A DNA stretch of 64,000 bases, from assembly GCA_016271365.2 (NCBI GenBank), contig CM057450.1, positions 1,803,710,967 through 1,803,774,966 on the forward strand, in the 5' to 3' direction. Below are positions 35,315 through 45,734 of this stretch, piece by piece. The translations under genes were made by a program, and so were the position numbers. How positions within the stretch are numbered: the first letter of the stretch is position 1; every line of letters begins with the position of its first letter. The notes beneath the pieces are model-generated. The model was given only the letters and a program-made list of their open reading frames with translations. It had not been told where the DNA came from and made no database searches. The DNA is from Neoceratodus forsteri. Its lineage: Eukaryota; Chordata; Ceratodontiformes; Ceratodontidae.

Positions 35315-35805
35315 CTGCTGGTGCAGCGGTTGGAATTCTGCTTGCGACGCCAGCGACCCAGTTCAGGAACGGACCTGGGGAGCTGGAGGGCCAGCCAGGG
35401 AGGAGGATTGAGCGCCCACAGGGCTGCTCTCCTTCTCCAGGGGAGAGCTGGGGTGAATGCCTGGTGCATGTAGACCTCCTGGCAGAGGCCAGGAGGACTC
35501 ACAAGTGCCGGTGTCTGAAGCCATTGAGGGGGCCAGACACTGGACATCATTGCACGTTCCCACCCTGGGGACTCAAGAAAATCCTTGCTTGCAGCCCATG
35601 AATGATGCCCACTGCTGGCCCTGATTAGCTTCCAGGCCAGCTCCTGAACTGGTCCTATGATTGCAGCACTGCATTCAGGTGCCACAACCCCACCCCGAGG
35701 AGAAAAGCTGGGGGTATCAGGAGATGCAGCCAGTGTGGAAGTGGGGGTCCAGGGGTCTGTGATTGGGCAGATGTGCTGGCGGCTGCAGGTAGCAAAAAGA
35801 GTGAA
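35315..35805 (+). mobile_element. GC-rich retroposon-like insertion in repeat R
   Basis: About 490 bp with high GC and several overlapping open frames separate two parts of palindrome unit 1. The flanks share ATTAAAAAA (about 35304-35312 and 35805-35813), a possible target-site duplication that also looks like an A-rich tail. The left part has a tRNA-like GCTGGTGCAGCGGTTGG (35320-35336), so a SINE is possible, but a clear B-box is missing. The open frames at 35248-35601 and 35164-35685 overlap on opposite strands and show no known domain. Confidence 0.5.
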
Positions 35806-36269
35806 TTAAAAAAATACATGTATCAAAAAACAAAAACGTTACGAGCCGACATTGAAATTTGTGAATGCAGGCTCATAACTTTGGTAATTTTCAATATTTT
35901 GACCCTAAATTTTCAACACAGCCATTTCTTCACATCACCTCATGAATGTGACAGCTGTCATTTTTCAAATCCTGGCCAAAATGTGTTTTTGTACCTGTGG
36001 CACGGAATGATGGAACTCCCTCCCCTTCCCAAATACAGCACTCCTCCTCCTCCCTTGCCTCTGCCTTACATAACTTTCTCTCATCTAACTGCTCCTGCTT
36101 TAACCCTCCTTAACAATCCTCCTATACCTCTACTCCTCTCCATGACTCCCATCCCTAGTAAACCTTCCTCCCCCGAGCCTGCTTCTCAGCACGCTCTCCT
36201 CTCCTTCACGCTCACCACACTCCTATCACTAACCTTTTTTCCATTATTATCTTGCCCTGCTAGTTTTGA

Positions 36270-37040
36270 CCTCTGGCAGGGTTCTCAGCATCCTGGTGGA
36301 GTCTAGCACTGGTCAAGCCTCCTCCTTTCCCTCCCATCCCTTCCCCTGTCTCCTTTCTACCCAACTCGTCCTCACTAAATCTGCCCTCTGTCGGGATTCT
36401 TAACACCCTAGCGATGTCTACCCTCAGGTAAGTTTCTTCCCTCCCTCCTTCTTTTTCCTTTCCTCTTCTATCCTCCCTATTCCCTCTGCCCAACTTGTCC
36501 TCGCCTAATTCTATCCCTGGTAGGGTTCTCTGTATCCTGGAGGGCCCACAATGGGCAATTCCTCTTCCTTCATTCCCCCTCCCCCTTTATCTTTTCTACC
36601 CAACTAGTCCTCACCTGATTCTCTGCTCTGGAAGGGTTCTCAGCATCCTGGAGTGGCCTAGTCTTAGGCAAGCTTCTTTTTTCCCTCCTCTTCCCCCCTT
36701 TCCCTTCATCCTTTCTTTTCTGTCTTCCCAACTTGTCCTCACCTAGTTCTGCCCCTGGCAGGGTTTTCAGCACCCCGGAGGGATCCAGCACTGGGAAATT
36801 ACTCTTCCTCCCCCCCCTTTTCCCTCCATCCTCTCTACCTAACACATCCTCACCTGACTCTTTTTTCTGGCAGAGTTCTCAGCATCCTGAGGAGGTCTAG
36901 TCTTAGGCAAGTTTCTCCCACCCCTCCTCCTCCTACCCTTTACCATCCCCTCTACTGTCTCTACCCAACTTGTCCTTGCCTACTTCTGCACCTTATTCTA
37001 AGTCCTCACCTCATTCCACCACTGGCAGTGATCTCCACAC
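36270..37040 (+). repeat. Minisatellite of about 111-155 bp units, seven copies
   Basis: The core CTGGCAGGGTTCTCAGCATC recurs in variant form, with the GTTCT position at 36281, 36395, 36525, 36636, 36763, 36875 and about 37030. Each core is followed by a GGAG..CTAG block, CTTCCTCCCTC-type pyrimidine runs and CCAACTNGTCCTCACCTA. Unit lengths vary because the pyrimidine runs expand and contract. Strand composition is strongly asymmetric. Confidence 0.88.
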
Positions 37041-37617
37041 TCTAAAGGGGCCAGTTCCAAGTATGACTTGTCCTTCCCTTCCCTGGCCCTTACTCCCACC
37101 TCTCTCCTGCCCCCTACCCCTGCACTTAATCAAGGGTTAGTTCACTTGAGCTAATAATTTGCACTTTTGTTCTGCCTGAGGTGCTCCCATATTGCACTAG
37201 CCCTGTGTTAACTTGGCCCTCACAACTGATGTTTTGTTTTTGCTCACTTTTCTCCGGTAATGTTCCCCCTGTGGAGGAGTTGTGGGATAATAGATGGACC
37301 AGACACTGAACTTCAAGTTCAACACAGTCTCTGTGTGATGTTTATTCAAAATGCAGGAGATAACCTTAAGCAATGGCATATCCCTTCTTCAGTACATCAG
37401 TTTGCAGCAACAGACTATGTATGTCCTGTCTCTGTACTTAGCCAGCACCTACTGACTCACTGATCTCTGATCCATCTTGGCAAACAGGGATTCAGCATGT
37501 TTGCAGTTCATTTGCATCACCAGGTAAGAAAAAAGTTTGTCTCCCCATACGATGCACAGGGTAATGCCAAACCTCACCCAACAGCTAACACACCAAAATC
37601 TGGCCAATGGAAAATCA

Positions 37618-38260
37618 TGTACACAAATGCTCACAGCCTGGGAAATAAGATCCCAGACCTGCAGGCAATAATGTCAGGAGGCTAAACTGGACATAGTAGC
37701 AATTAGTGAGGCGTGGTTTACCAGTAACCACATTTGGGAGACTTCAGTACCTGGCTATGTATTGTTCAGAAGAGACCGAGGGTGCAAAAGGGGGGTAGTG
37801 GCCCTGTATGTCAATGAATATATCAAAATTACAGAAATTCAGAATACACATAAGGAGCCAGAAGAACTGCGGGTCACCCTGGAAACAGGAAATTGGACAG
37901 CCATAAGAACTGGGTTGTCTACAGGCCCCAGACCAGGGGAGGACATAGACACATTACTGTTAGAAGATACACAAAACATGACAGCTAAAGGGAGGTTCTG
38001 ATAATGGGAGACTTCAACATGCGGATACAGATTGGTCAATACCAGCAGGAACATCTGCCAGAACTAGACACATAGTGGATTCCCTGCAGGGGAGGGCCTC
38101 AAACAACTGGTACAGCAACCCATGAGAGACAGGGCTATCCTAGATCTAGTACTGACTAACAAGGAAGGGATCACAGATCTCAGGTAGAAGGTCACCTGGG
38201 GCCAGTGACCATCACATGGTATGGTTCAATTTAGCTACTACATCTAAATCATCCCATTCA
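37618..38260 (+). pseudogene. CR1 endonuclease
   Basis: The frame opens MYTNAHSLGNKIPDLQA, the usual endonuclease start of CR1. After a one-base slip near 37680 it continues with DIVAISEAWFTS-type sequence (catalytic Glu) near 37690-37725, then YVLFRRDRGCKRGVVALYV (37760-37815), a degraded LMGDFNM box near 38000-38025, and SDHHMVWFN near 38205-38230. The key SDH and E-x-W motifs are present. Stops and shifts break it in at least three places. Confidence 0.85.
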
Positions 38261-38877
38261 AGGCAAAATATGGGACTTCAGAGGGCTGACTTTGATAAGA
38301 TGGCCAACAGAGTTAAGCTAGCCCTGGCAAAAAGAAACACAGGTGAGGGGTACAGGCAAAGTGGGCAAGCATTAAGGATGCAATACTTGAAGCAACATCC
38401 CATTGTGTTATACAGAAAAGGAAGTGCAAAAGAAGAAGGAAACCACTTTGGTCCTCAAATACAGTAGCAGAAAAGATCAGAGCCAAAAGGCTGGCCTTCA
38501 GGAAATAAAAGGAAACACAGCGGGATGAAGATAGGGAGGCATACCAAACTGCCCTAAGGGAAGCAGGGAGGCAGTAAGGCAGGCAAAGTCCCAAACTGAG
38601 GAAAAACTATACGAACAGTAAAAAAGGTGACAAGACTTTCTATAGATACATTAGTGAAAGGAGAAAGTCCAGAGGTATTGCTAAGCTTAATGGAGAAAAG
38701 GGAGCATGTGAGGAGGAGGACCCTGTAAAGGCATCTATCCTAAATTGATACTTTGCTCAGTATTTACTGAAGAGAAGGTAGGGCAGGGCCCACAGCTCAA
38801 CATCATGGACACAGGGGAGGGAGGTGAGCACTACTCCCTTCACAAAGAAAGGTCCTACAAGAGCTTGCTAAGCTCAG

Positions 38878-40115
38878 GTGGATAAGGCAATGGGACCTGA
38901 TGGCATACATCCCAGGGTACTTAAGGAGCTAAAGGTGGAACTAGCAGAGCCATTAGCAGAACTGTTTAGTGAGTCTCTGAGCACAGGAGAGGTCCCAGAA
39001 GACTGGAGAAGGGCTCATGTGATCCCGCTCCACAAGAGTGGTAGCAGGGAGGAGACTGGGAACTACAGACCAGTCAGTCTTACCTCAGTAGTGGGCAAGA
39101 TTATGGAGGCACTCCTTAGGGAAAGGATAGTGCAACACCTGGAATCCATAGGGGCACAGGATCCAAGACAGCATGGGTTTACAAAAGGAAGGTCCTGTCA
39201 AACTAATCTCATAGATTTCTTTGACTGGGCAACCAGAGTGGTGGACCAAGGGGGAGCAGTTGATGTCTCCTACCTTGACTTCAGCAAAGCTTTTGACACT
39301 GTTCCACATAAAAGATTGATAAATAAGCTGGGTAGGCTCAGGGTAGGTCAGAAGTTGGTCAACTGGGTGGCAAACTGGTTGACGGGCAGAAAACAGAGAG
39401 TGGTGGTAAATGGTATAGTCAGAAGAGATGCAAGTCACAAGTGGGGTACCTCAGGGATCAGTCCTGGGCCAGTCCTCTTCAACATCTTCATTAGTGACCT
39501 TGCAGATGGACTAGAGGTAAGGCTTGTCTGTTTGCAGATGACACCAAGATCTGCAACAGAGTAGATGATCCAGATGGGGTGGACAGAATGAGAAGAGATC
39601 TGGATAAACTAGCAAAATGGTCAGAAGAGTGGCAACTAGGATTTAATGCAAAGAAGTGCAAAATCATGCACATAGGAAGAGAAACCCTGAAGCCACCTAT
39701 AGGCTGGGAGGAGTTGCTAGCAGTCACAAAGGAAGAAAGAGACTTGGGCATCATCATCACTGATGACCTGAAATCATCCAAGCAGACCTCTAAAGCAGTA
39801 GGTAAGGCTAGGGGGGTGTTAGGGTGTATTAGTAGGGGTATCACAAGTTGTAAGAGGAAGGTAATAAGCCCTCTTTACAAGACACTGGTTAGGCCCCATC
39901 TGGAGTACTGCGTGCAGTATTGGAGGCCACACCTTCACAAGGACATTAACCAAATTGAGGCAGTCCAGAGAAGGGCAACCAAAATGGTTCAGGGACTGCA
40001 TCAGAAGACATATGAGGACAGATTAACAGAGCTCAATATGTATACCCTTGAGCAAAGGAGGGAGAGAGGTGATATGATCAGGCATTCAAACACCTTAAGG
40101 GCATTAACAAGGTGA
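38878..40115 (+). pseudogene. CR1 reverse transcriptase, best-preserved copy
   Basis: The 228-codon frame 38878-39564 carries [93 protein letters not shown] (catalytic Asp) and VANWLTGRKQRVVVNG. A slip near 39440-39540 splits the [15 protein letters not shown] region from the FADDTKI box. The 178-codon frame 39579-40115 then has DLDKLAKWSEEWQ, KEERDLGIIITDDLK and FCVQ/YCVQYWRPHLHKDI. The order and spacing match intact CR1 proteins. It lies wholly inside the split LTR. Confidence 0.92.
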
Positions 40116-41130
40116 AAAGAGTCTAACATGTTTAAATATAAGAAAATAGCAGGACAAGAGGACACAGCATGAGATTGGGGGGCCGATTAAGGGGAATGTG
40201 AGGAAATTCTTTTTCACAGAAAGGGTGGTGGATGCATGGAATGTCTTACCACAAGAAGTGGTGGCTATGAATACAGTGCAGGGGTTCAAACAGGCATGGG
40301 ATAGGCATAAGGGAGCAATACAAATGATTATGAATAGATAGGCCACTGACAGAGCAAAGGACAATGGCACATTTATAAGGTAGAAAAAGAAATGGGCAGA
40401 CTGGATGGGCCTTGCAGTCCTTATCTGCCGTCAACTTCTATGTTTCTATGTTTCTATTCAGCCTCCACTTCTATGCGAGCCCTGTTTGCTTGGGTAGCGA
40501 GGGGTCAAATTAAAAAATAAAAACAAGCTAAAAACAAAGAAACTCAGTGCAGAAGCCCTGAAACAAGGGTTACCCTAAAGGGCATTGACAGTAAGCCAAA
40601 TTTCAAAGAAACACAACATCACACATACTTCCATAATACAAAGCATCATGGGATACATGCAAATCAACATGACATTTGAGATTGTCTCAGTTTACAGCAA
40701 TTTACATGCAGTTTAAATGGCACAACTAACTAATTTTACAATACAGTCATTTAGTACTTTTTACCTTTATAAAACCACCTAGTGCCATGGTATTTTCAAC
40801 ATTTACAGGTTTCATAAACATAAGGTATATACATCAAGGTATTTTATAACATAGTATTGCTATTACATACTAAATCCAACAACGATAAACACAACCTGTT
40901 GTTTTACATGTGCTCAGAGGTCATCATAATAACCTCCTCGAGGATCTGGGAGGAAAAGGAAAATTACAGAGGACACTATAGCATAGTCAAGAAAGGGAAT
41001 GGGTGTCCAACGGTGGCCAACCTTATGGACTAGAAATTTTAAAGGATACATTAGGCTAAGAAAGAGAGAACTGTTGCAACAGATTTAAGAAAAGGTTGGT
41101 CCTCAAAAGTGTCAGGAGCTCCCTGTCACA

Positions 41131-42563
41131 TATCCCCCACCTTAAGAGGGAAGCAGTTATTGCAGACTGCTTAACACCTTCCTGTCCCAGGAAGGAATGG
41201 AGCTTCCACCCATCCATTTTCAGAAGCTACGTCTTAGGTTCCCTATTAACAATAAACATTCCATCACAAACATAGTGGATATCATCATTCTTTATCCTGA
41301 GGCATTAACATATTTCTCAACAGAGACTCACGGTACAGTGGTAGTCACAGACATTGCCAGCTATTTCCAGATATTTCGCGAAATTTCTGAAGAGTTTCTC
41401 TCTGCTGCCCCTACTGCGGAAATGCAGAAAGCATCAGATATTTCTGGAAATATCACAGAAATTTCGGGAAATAGCTGGCAGTGTCTGTGGCTGCTACTGT
41501 ACCTTCCCATCTCCTTTTAGGGAAAGTCTGTCATAGTTCTTAACCAAACATCTGGATGGCTGTAAAGTCCAGAACCATAGAAAGACTTTCTCTGGGGTGA
41601 GTAATTACCTGCTCCAGACATGTCAGGTTTAAGCAGGGGCCCAGTCCTAGGTTCAACCCCTCTAAATAAACTTACTATGTCTCTTGATTCATTCATTTCA
41701 CTTGCTACTGATACAGACACCTGAGGGTAGACACTCTAGATGTTACCCCAACACAGGTTCCTATCCATTTTCACCCTTCTCCTCCCTTCGTGGCGTTTTC
41801 ATCAAAAATAAAATACATATCCACCTCCTTGATCTTAACATATTGTAACATTTTGGCAACATTAGCATCTTTAGCCTGCAGTGTACCCCAGTCAATACTG
41901 TTAATAGATTTAGCTGCATCAATACAAGAAACAGTCCTTCAGCTCATAGGCTTCTTCTTGCTTGCTTGAAGTCTTCAACCCCAGCACACAATCACTGGGC
42001 ACAGTCTTACCTGGGGTCTCACATTCAAGTTCCATATTTGCATCACCGACCTCCAACAGGTAACATCCTGAGAACACAGAAAACAAAGGAATATCCTGCT
42101 CAGTCAGGGGTTCTCCTCTGGCTGAGCCCACAAAATCATCCTCAGATCCTTTATCCAAACTCTCTGGCAGGGACCTCTCACGCACCTGGCACTGGTGTTC
42201 TGCCTCTCTGCGTAGTTGGCCTGCCTCCAGTCATTGCCACTCATCCAGTGAATCATCCTCATCAGGGTCTCCACTTCCTGGGTGTTGTCTCTTACACCTC
42301 CAGTCTGCCTCAACCTGCATCTCTTTGTCATATTGAGGCTGGCCTTCCTCCAAGCTCCCAGGTCCAGTCCAGGCAGCAGCTTCTTTCTGTCTGTCAGTCA
42401 TGGTTCTTGTCAGAACTCCATGGACTTTCTTCTCCAGGTTCTCCTCTGGCAACTCCTGGTACACGGCCCACCTGAGATATGAGGCGATATCCACCAGAAA
42501 ACATACCTCCCCAGCCAGTCCAGATGCTTCCAGCAAGTTATTCCACTGCTGACACCAAGTCTT
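41131..42563 (-). pseudogene. Internal region of the short LTR element (gag-like, no pol)
   Basis: Minus-strand frames at 42638-42231 and 42185-41919 give hydrophilic, Glu-rich peptides without zinc knuckle, protease, reverse transcriptase or integrase motifs. A small plus-strand frame at 41966-42475 has no match either. Position next to the 5' LTR fits a gag remnant, but similarity alone does not show it. The left part (41131-41900) has no sustained frame. The element probably moved with proteins supplied by a relative. Confidence 0.5.
42540..42557 (-). promoter_or_regulatory. Primer-binding site for tRNA-Leu
   Basis: On the minus strand this reads TGGTGTCAGCAGTGGAAT, six bases from the 5' LTR end. 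It is complementary to the 3' end of vertebrate tRNA-Leu (expected TGGTGTCAGGAGTGGGAT) with two mismatches. It primes minus-strand DNA synthesis in LTR retrotransposons. Confidence 0.75.
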
Positions 42564-43447
42564 TGGAGGATTGTGGAATGACAGATGGACCAGACACTGA
42601 ACTTCAAGTTCAACACACAATCTCTGTGTGATGTTCATTCAAAATGCAGGAGATAACCTTAAACAATGGCATATTCCTTCTTCAGTACATCAGTTTGTAG
42701 CAACAGACTATATGTCCTTTCTCAGCACTTACTGGCTTACTGATCTCTGATCTAACCAGCAGTTTAGAGTCAGCCTCCACCCCTATGCGAGCCCTGTTTG
42801 CTTGGGTAGTGGGGCTCAAATAAAATTAAAAAAAACAAGCTATAAACAAAGAACCTCAGTGCAGAAGCACTGAAACAAGGGTTACCCCAAAGGGCACTGA
42901 CAGTAAGCCAAGTTTCAAAGAAACACAACATCACACATACTTCTATAATGCAAAGCATCATGGGATATGTGCAAATCAACATGACATTTCAGATTGTCAC
43001 AGTTTACAGCAATTTACATGCATTTTAAATGGCACAACTAACTTAATTTTTATAATACAATCAACTAGACTTTTTACATTTATAAAAACCACCTAGTGCC
43101 ATGGTATTTTCAACATTTACAGGTTTCATAAACATAAGTTATATACAGCAAGGTATTTTATGACATAATAATGCTATAACAGAATAATTCCTACAATGAT
43201 AAACACAACCTGTTGTTTTATATATTCTCAGAGGTCATCACAATAGCCTCCCTGTACAAGGCTCTGAGAGGGAAAAGGAAAATTAAAGAGGACACTATAA
43301 CATAGTCAAGAAAGGGAAGGCAGTGCCCATAGGTGGCCAACCTTATGGACTAGAAATTGTAAAGGACAGATTAGGCTAAGAAAGAGAAGAACCGTCATGA
43401 CAGATTTAAGAAAAGATTGGTCCTCAAGAGTGGCAGGAGCTCCCTGT
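42564..43447 (-). repeat. 5' LTR of the short LTR element
   Basis: This is the uninterrupted partner of the split LTR at 37272-41130 and is about 880 bp long. The outer end near 43447 has lost the exact TGTGACA terminus (it reads ATTACAGGG on the minus strand). A C-rich flank (CCCCCC) on both sides may be the target duplication, but simple sequence makes that unsafe. Confidence 0.85.
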
Positions 43448-44167
43448 AATCCCCCCCATCTTTATCCTCTCCTTCCCCCAGCTGTTTTCCCCTGTCTACC
43501 CCTCTACCCTACTTGATGTCCCCCACTGGACCTCATTCATTCCATAATTGCTAAATAATCTGCCCTTAACTGTGATCCATTCCTGCAAGGAGTTGGCTCC
43601 AAGGCTACATTAAATTTCTGTACTATGTTCCTCCGATATGTCCTTGTAATTAAATGCATATTCCACAGGTATGATATATTTAACTGTATGTTATGTAAGA
43701 TGTGACTGTATAATTATTTGTGATATTTTTAACTATATGTCTTGATACAAATTTAATTGAATGTTTAATTTCTCGGATATGTTAAATGTTAAACTGTATG
43801 TCTAATTCTTCATCCAATTGTACCTCCCCTCCCCCCAGGTCACACTAGGAGATGAGCAACTTGTTGTTCAGTGTGCCTTCCTGGCGAAACATTTCAATAA
43901 ATAAATACACAAATAAAATAAAAATGATGCTTCAGTGGCGCAGAATGATGTTTTGGTGGGGATTTGAAAATGTGCACCTACCAGATTCATTAGGTGGGGT
44001 AATAAGAAAGCTATGCTGAAAATTTGGTGTAAAAACATGGTAAAATGCCCAGGTTATGACTGAACATTACACTATTTCAGCATTCATTCACAATTTCCCT
44101 AATTTTCAATATTTTGACTCCAGACTTTCAACGTAGCCATTTTTCCACACCACCTCGCAAACATAAT

Positions 44168-45734
44168 GGCCCCAGATATTCAAAAGGTTGCGCATGGTGC
44201 AACAGTGTTGCGCCATGCGCAGCCACTGCGCCCAGTGTGATATTCAAAGGAAAAGTGCGTGGCACAAATCCTGATCTGGGAGGCGCAACAGTAATGTATG
44301 CAGGCACAGGTGGAGGCATGCCCATGCATAACATGCACAGCCTGATATTCAGCCGGGATGTGCAGGAGCCATGCATGCTAACCCTACCTGTGCCAGCACA
44401 AAGTTAAGCCAAAAAAAGGACAACTGATAGCCACCCACAGATGAGCTGCCGCATTGCAGGGCACAACACAGCAGCTGCCACCTGTGGTGGCCACGATTCC
44501 GCCACACCTGGCAGTGCCCCCCAAGCCCGATCGCGGGCATCTGTGTAAAAATAAAATCGTCCTATATCCCTGGTGGTCAGTGGACGCTCAGCTGCCGATC
44601 AGCGGGCATATGTGTATAAAGAAGAAAAGTTCCTATATCCCTGGTGGTCCAGTGGACCGCTATGTGCCTGATCACGGGCATCTGTCAAATATAGAAAAAT
44701 CCCATCCTATATCCCTGGTGGTCCAGTGGACCACTATGTGCCTGATCGCGGGCATCTGTCCAAATATGAAAAATCCCATCCTATATCCCTAGTGGTCCAG
44801 TGGACGCTATGTACTCGATCGGGCATTTGTAAAAGAAAACAAAGGTCCAATATCCTGGTGGTCTAGGGTCCCCCTCCCCCGCCCACTGAGCCCCCGCCCC
44901 CTCCCCCGGTCAGTCGGCGGCGGCAGCACCCGCCTGCCGCCCACCGCCTCTGACTGACATCTCGGTGGGGCTGCCGCCCATTGGTTCATAGCGTGAGCCA
45001 ATGGGCGTGCAACTCTCTATACACATTCAAATATGTGAATGAATCATTCACATATCTGGAATATGTATTACAACCATACTGAGGTGTGGTCGGCGGCGGC
45101 GAGGCGGCAGGTGGTGGTGCTGCCGCCGCCCGGCGGCGAAGGCAAGCGGTGGTAAGCGGTGGAAACACCCTAGACCGCAGTATTGTTGTTTTTACAAATA
45201 TACGTTAGACACGATCACTGGACTCCACCAAAGGAATATCAGAATGCTGTGTGTATATTGCGCGATGGGCAAGCGTCCACTGGACCACCAGGGATATTGG
45301 GCGGGGTTTTTATTTTTAGATGCCGCGATCGGACTCGGCGTCGGTCCCGATGGCTGCTGCCTGGCAGGCGCCAGGTGCAAGTCATCAGAGATCAGCGCAC
45401 CTGCATGCAAATGGGGCCATAATGACATGCAAATGGCCCCATGTGCACCTTGCATAAATTATGGCCCATTTGCATGTCAACTTTTGAATATCGCGGATGC
45501 TGTGCATGGCACAATGGAACTTGCGCTAGCGCATCTCCATGTTCCACTCTTGCCACTTGAGCTGGTGCAGTGCCACTGTGCCATGCACACTGGGGGTGGC
45601 CAGGGTGCAATATTTAAAGCTGCTGAGCCATGGCACAGCTCCTTTGAATATCGCTTAGTCCACACACCTGCTCAGCCGAGTTGAGCTTCGCCCAAGCTTG
45701 CACCACAGCCTGGTGCAGTTTGAATATCTGGGCC
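44168..45734. mobile_element. Foldback DNA element with 3-bp target duplication
   Basis: GGCCCCAGATATTCAAA at the left end is matched by the inverted GGCCCAGATATTCAAA at the right, flanked by AAT on both sides (44165-44167 and 45735-45737). Inverted similarity continues inward. GATATTCA motifs repeat near both ends, GCC-rich arms mirror each other (44918-44955 against 45085-45128), and a perfect 12-1-12 inverted repeat lies at 45031-45055. There is no transposase. GG-starting termini and a 3-bp duplication resemble PIF/Harbinger MITEs, although AAT is not the usual TWA. Confidence 0.75.
44525..44870 (+). repeat. 66-74 bp tandem repeat in left arm of foldback element
   Basis: CCTATATCCCTGGTGGTCCA and GTGGAC recur with TGGTGG at 44571, 44642, 44716, 44790 (as TAGTGG) and 44856. 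GATCGCGGGCATCTGT lies between copies. One copy in inverted orientation (GTCCACTGGACCACCAGGGA, 45276-45295) is in the right arm, so expansion happened on the left arm only. Confidence 0.9.

Larger units (their letters stand above)
37497..40455 (+). mobile_element. CR1 LINE inserted in LTR, with 7-bp target duplication
   Basis: A plus-strand CR1 of 2.96 kb is flanked by ATTCAGC (37490-37496 and 40456-40462). It ends in the CR1 terminus (TTCTATGTTTCTATGTTTCT at 40436-40455). It starts with a 5' leader, then the endonuclease from about 37618 (MYTNAHSLGNKIPDLQAI) to 38260, reverse transcriptase 38878-39564, and a C-terminal frame 39579-40115. The reverse transcriptase is uninterrupted over 228 codons, making this the best-preserved CR1 in the window, although frameshifts remain. 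Confidence 0.93.
37272..41130 (-). repeat. 3' LTR of the short LTR element, split by CR1
   Basis: 37272-37496 and 40463-41130 together match the right LTR along its full length. The blocks GATGGACCAGACACTGAACT, AATGCAGGAGATAACCTTAA, GCGAGCCCTGTTTGCTTGGG, GGGATA..GCAAATCAACATG and CCACCTAGTGCCATGGTATT appear in the same order. TG and CA termini and the adjacent purine tract fix the orientation. By eye the two LTRs differ at several percent of sites, so the insertion is not recent. Confidence 0.88.
37272..43447 (-). mobile_element. Short LTR retrotransposon (minus strand), two LTRs, no pol
   Basis: Two direct copies of an ~880-bp sequence (37272-41130 after removing a CR1, and 42564-43447) flank a 1.43-kb internal region. 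On the minus strand the LTR begins TGTGACAGGGAGCTCC and ends CTCCTCCA. A purine tract AAGGTGGGGGATA lies next to the left LTR (41131-41143). A primer-binding site for tRNA-Leu lies next to the right LTR. That layout places the 5' LTR at the right. The internal part has no reverse transcriptase or integrase, so it is non-autonomous or internally deleted. Confidence 0.85.
36013..43934 (+). mobile_element. Retroposon-like insertion at the palindrome apex, itself interrupted
   Basis: Near-identical 16-bp flanks, GTGGCACGGAATGATG (35997-36012) and GTGGCGCAGAATGATG (43935-43950), differ at two positions and look like a target-site duplication. After removing the LTR element at 37272-43447, the insert is about 1.75 kb. 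It has a pyrimidine-rich start, a ~119-bp minisatellite, and a 3' end with AATAAATAAATACACAAATA (43899-43918) followed by A-rich DNA. The tail suggests LINE-mediated insertion. No coding domain is recognised, so the family is unknown. Confidence 0.6.

Noticed and set aside
35164..35685. 173-codon minus-strand open frame as a gene
   Set aside because: It crosses the boundary between repeat R and an insertion, and overlaps a frame on the other strand. It has no known domain.
36260..36845. Minus-strand Gly/Arg/Glu-rich frames as a low-complexity protein
   Set aside because: They follow the strand-asymmetric minisatellite. Frames change with unit length and show no start or family signal.
41966..42475. 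169-codon plus-strand open frame
   Set aside because: It is antisense to the interior of the short LTR element and has no recognisable domain.
44807..45168. CpG-rich stretch as a promoter or CpG island
   Set aside because: It coincides with the mirrored GC-rich arms at the centre of the foldback element, and no gene begins nearby. A regulatory role is not supported.
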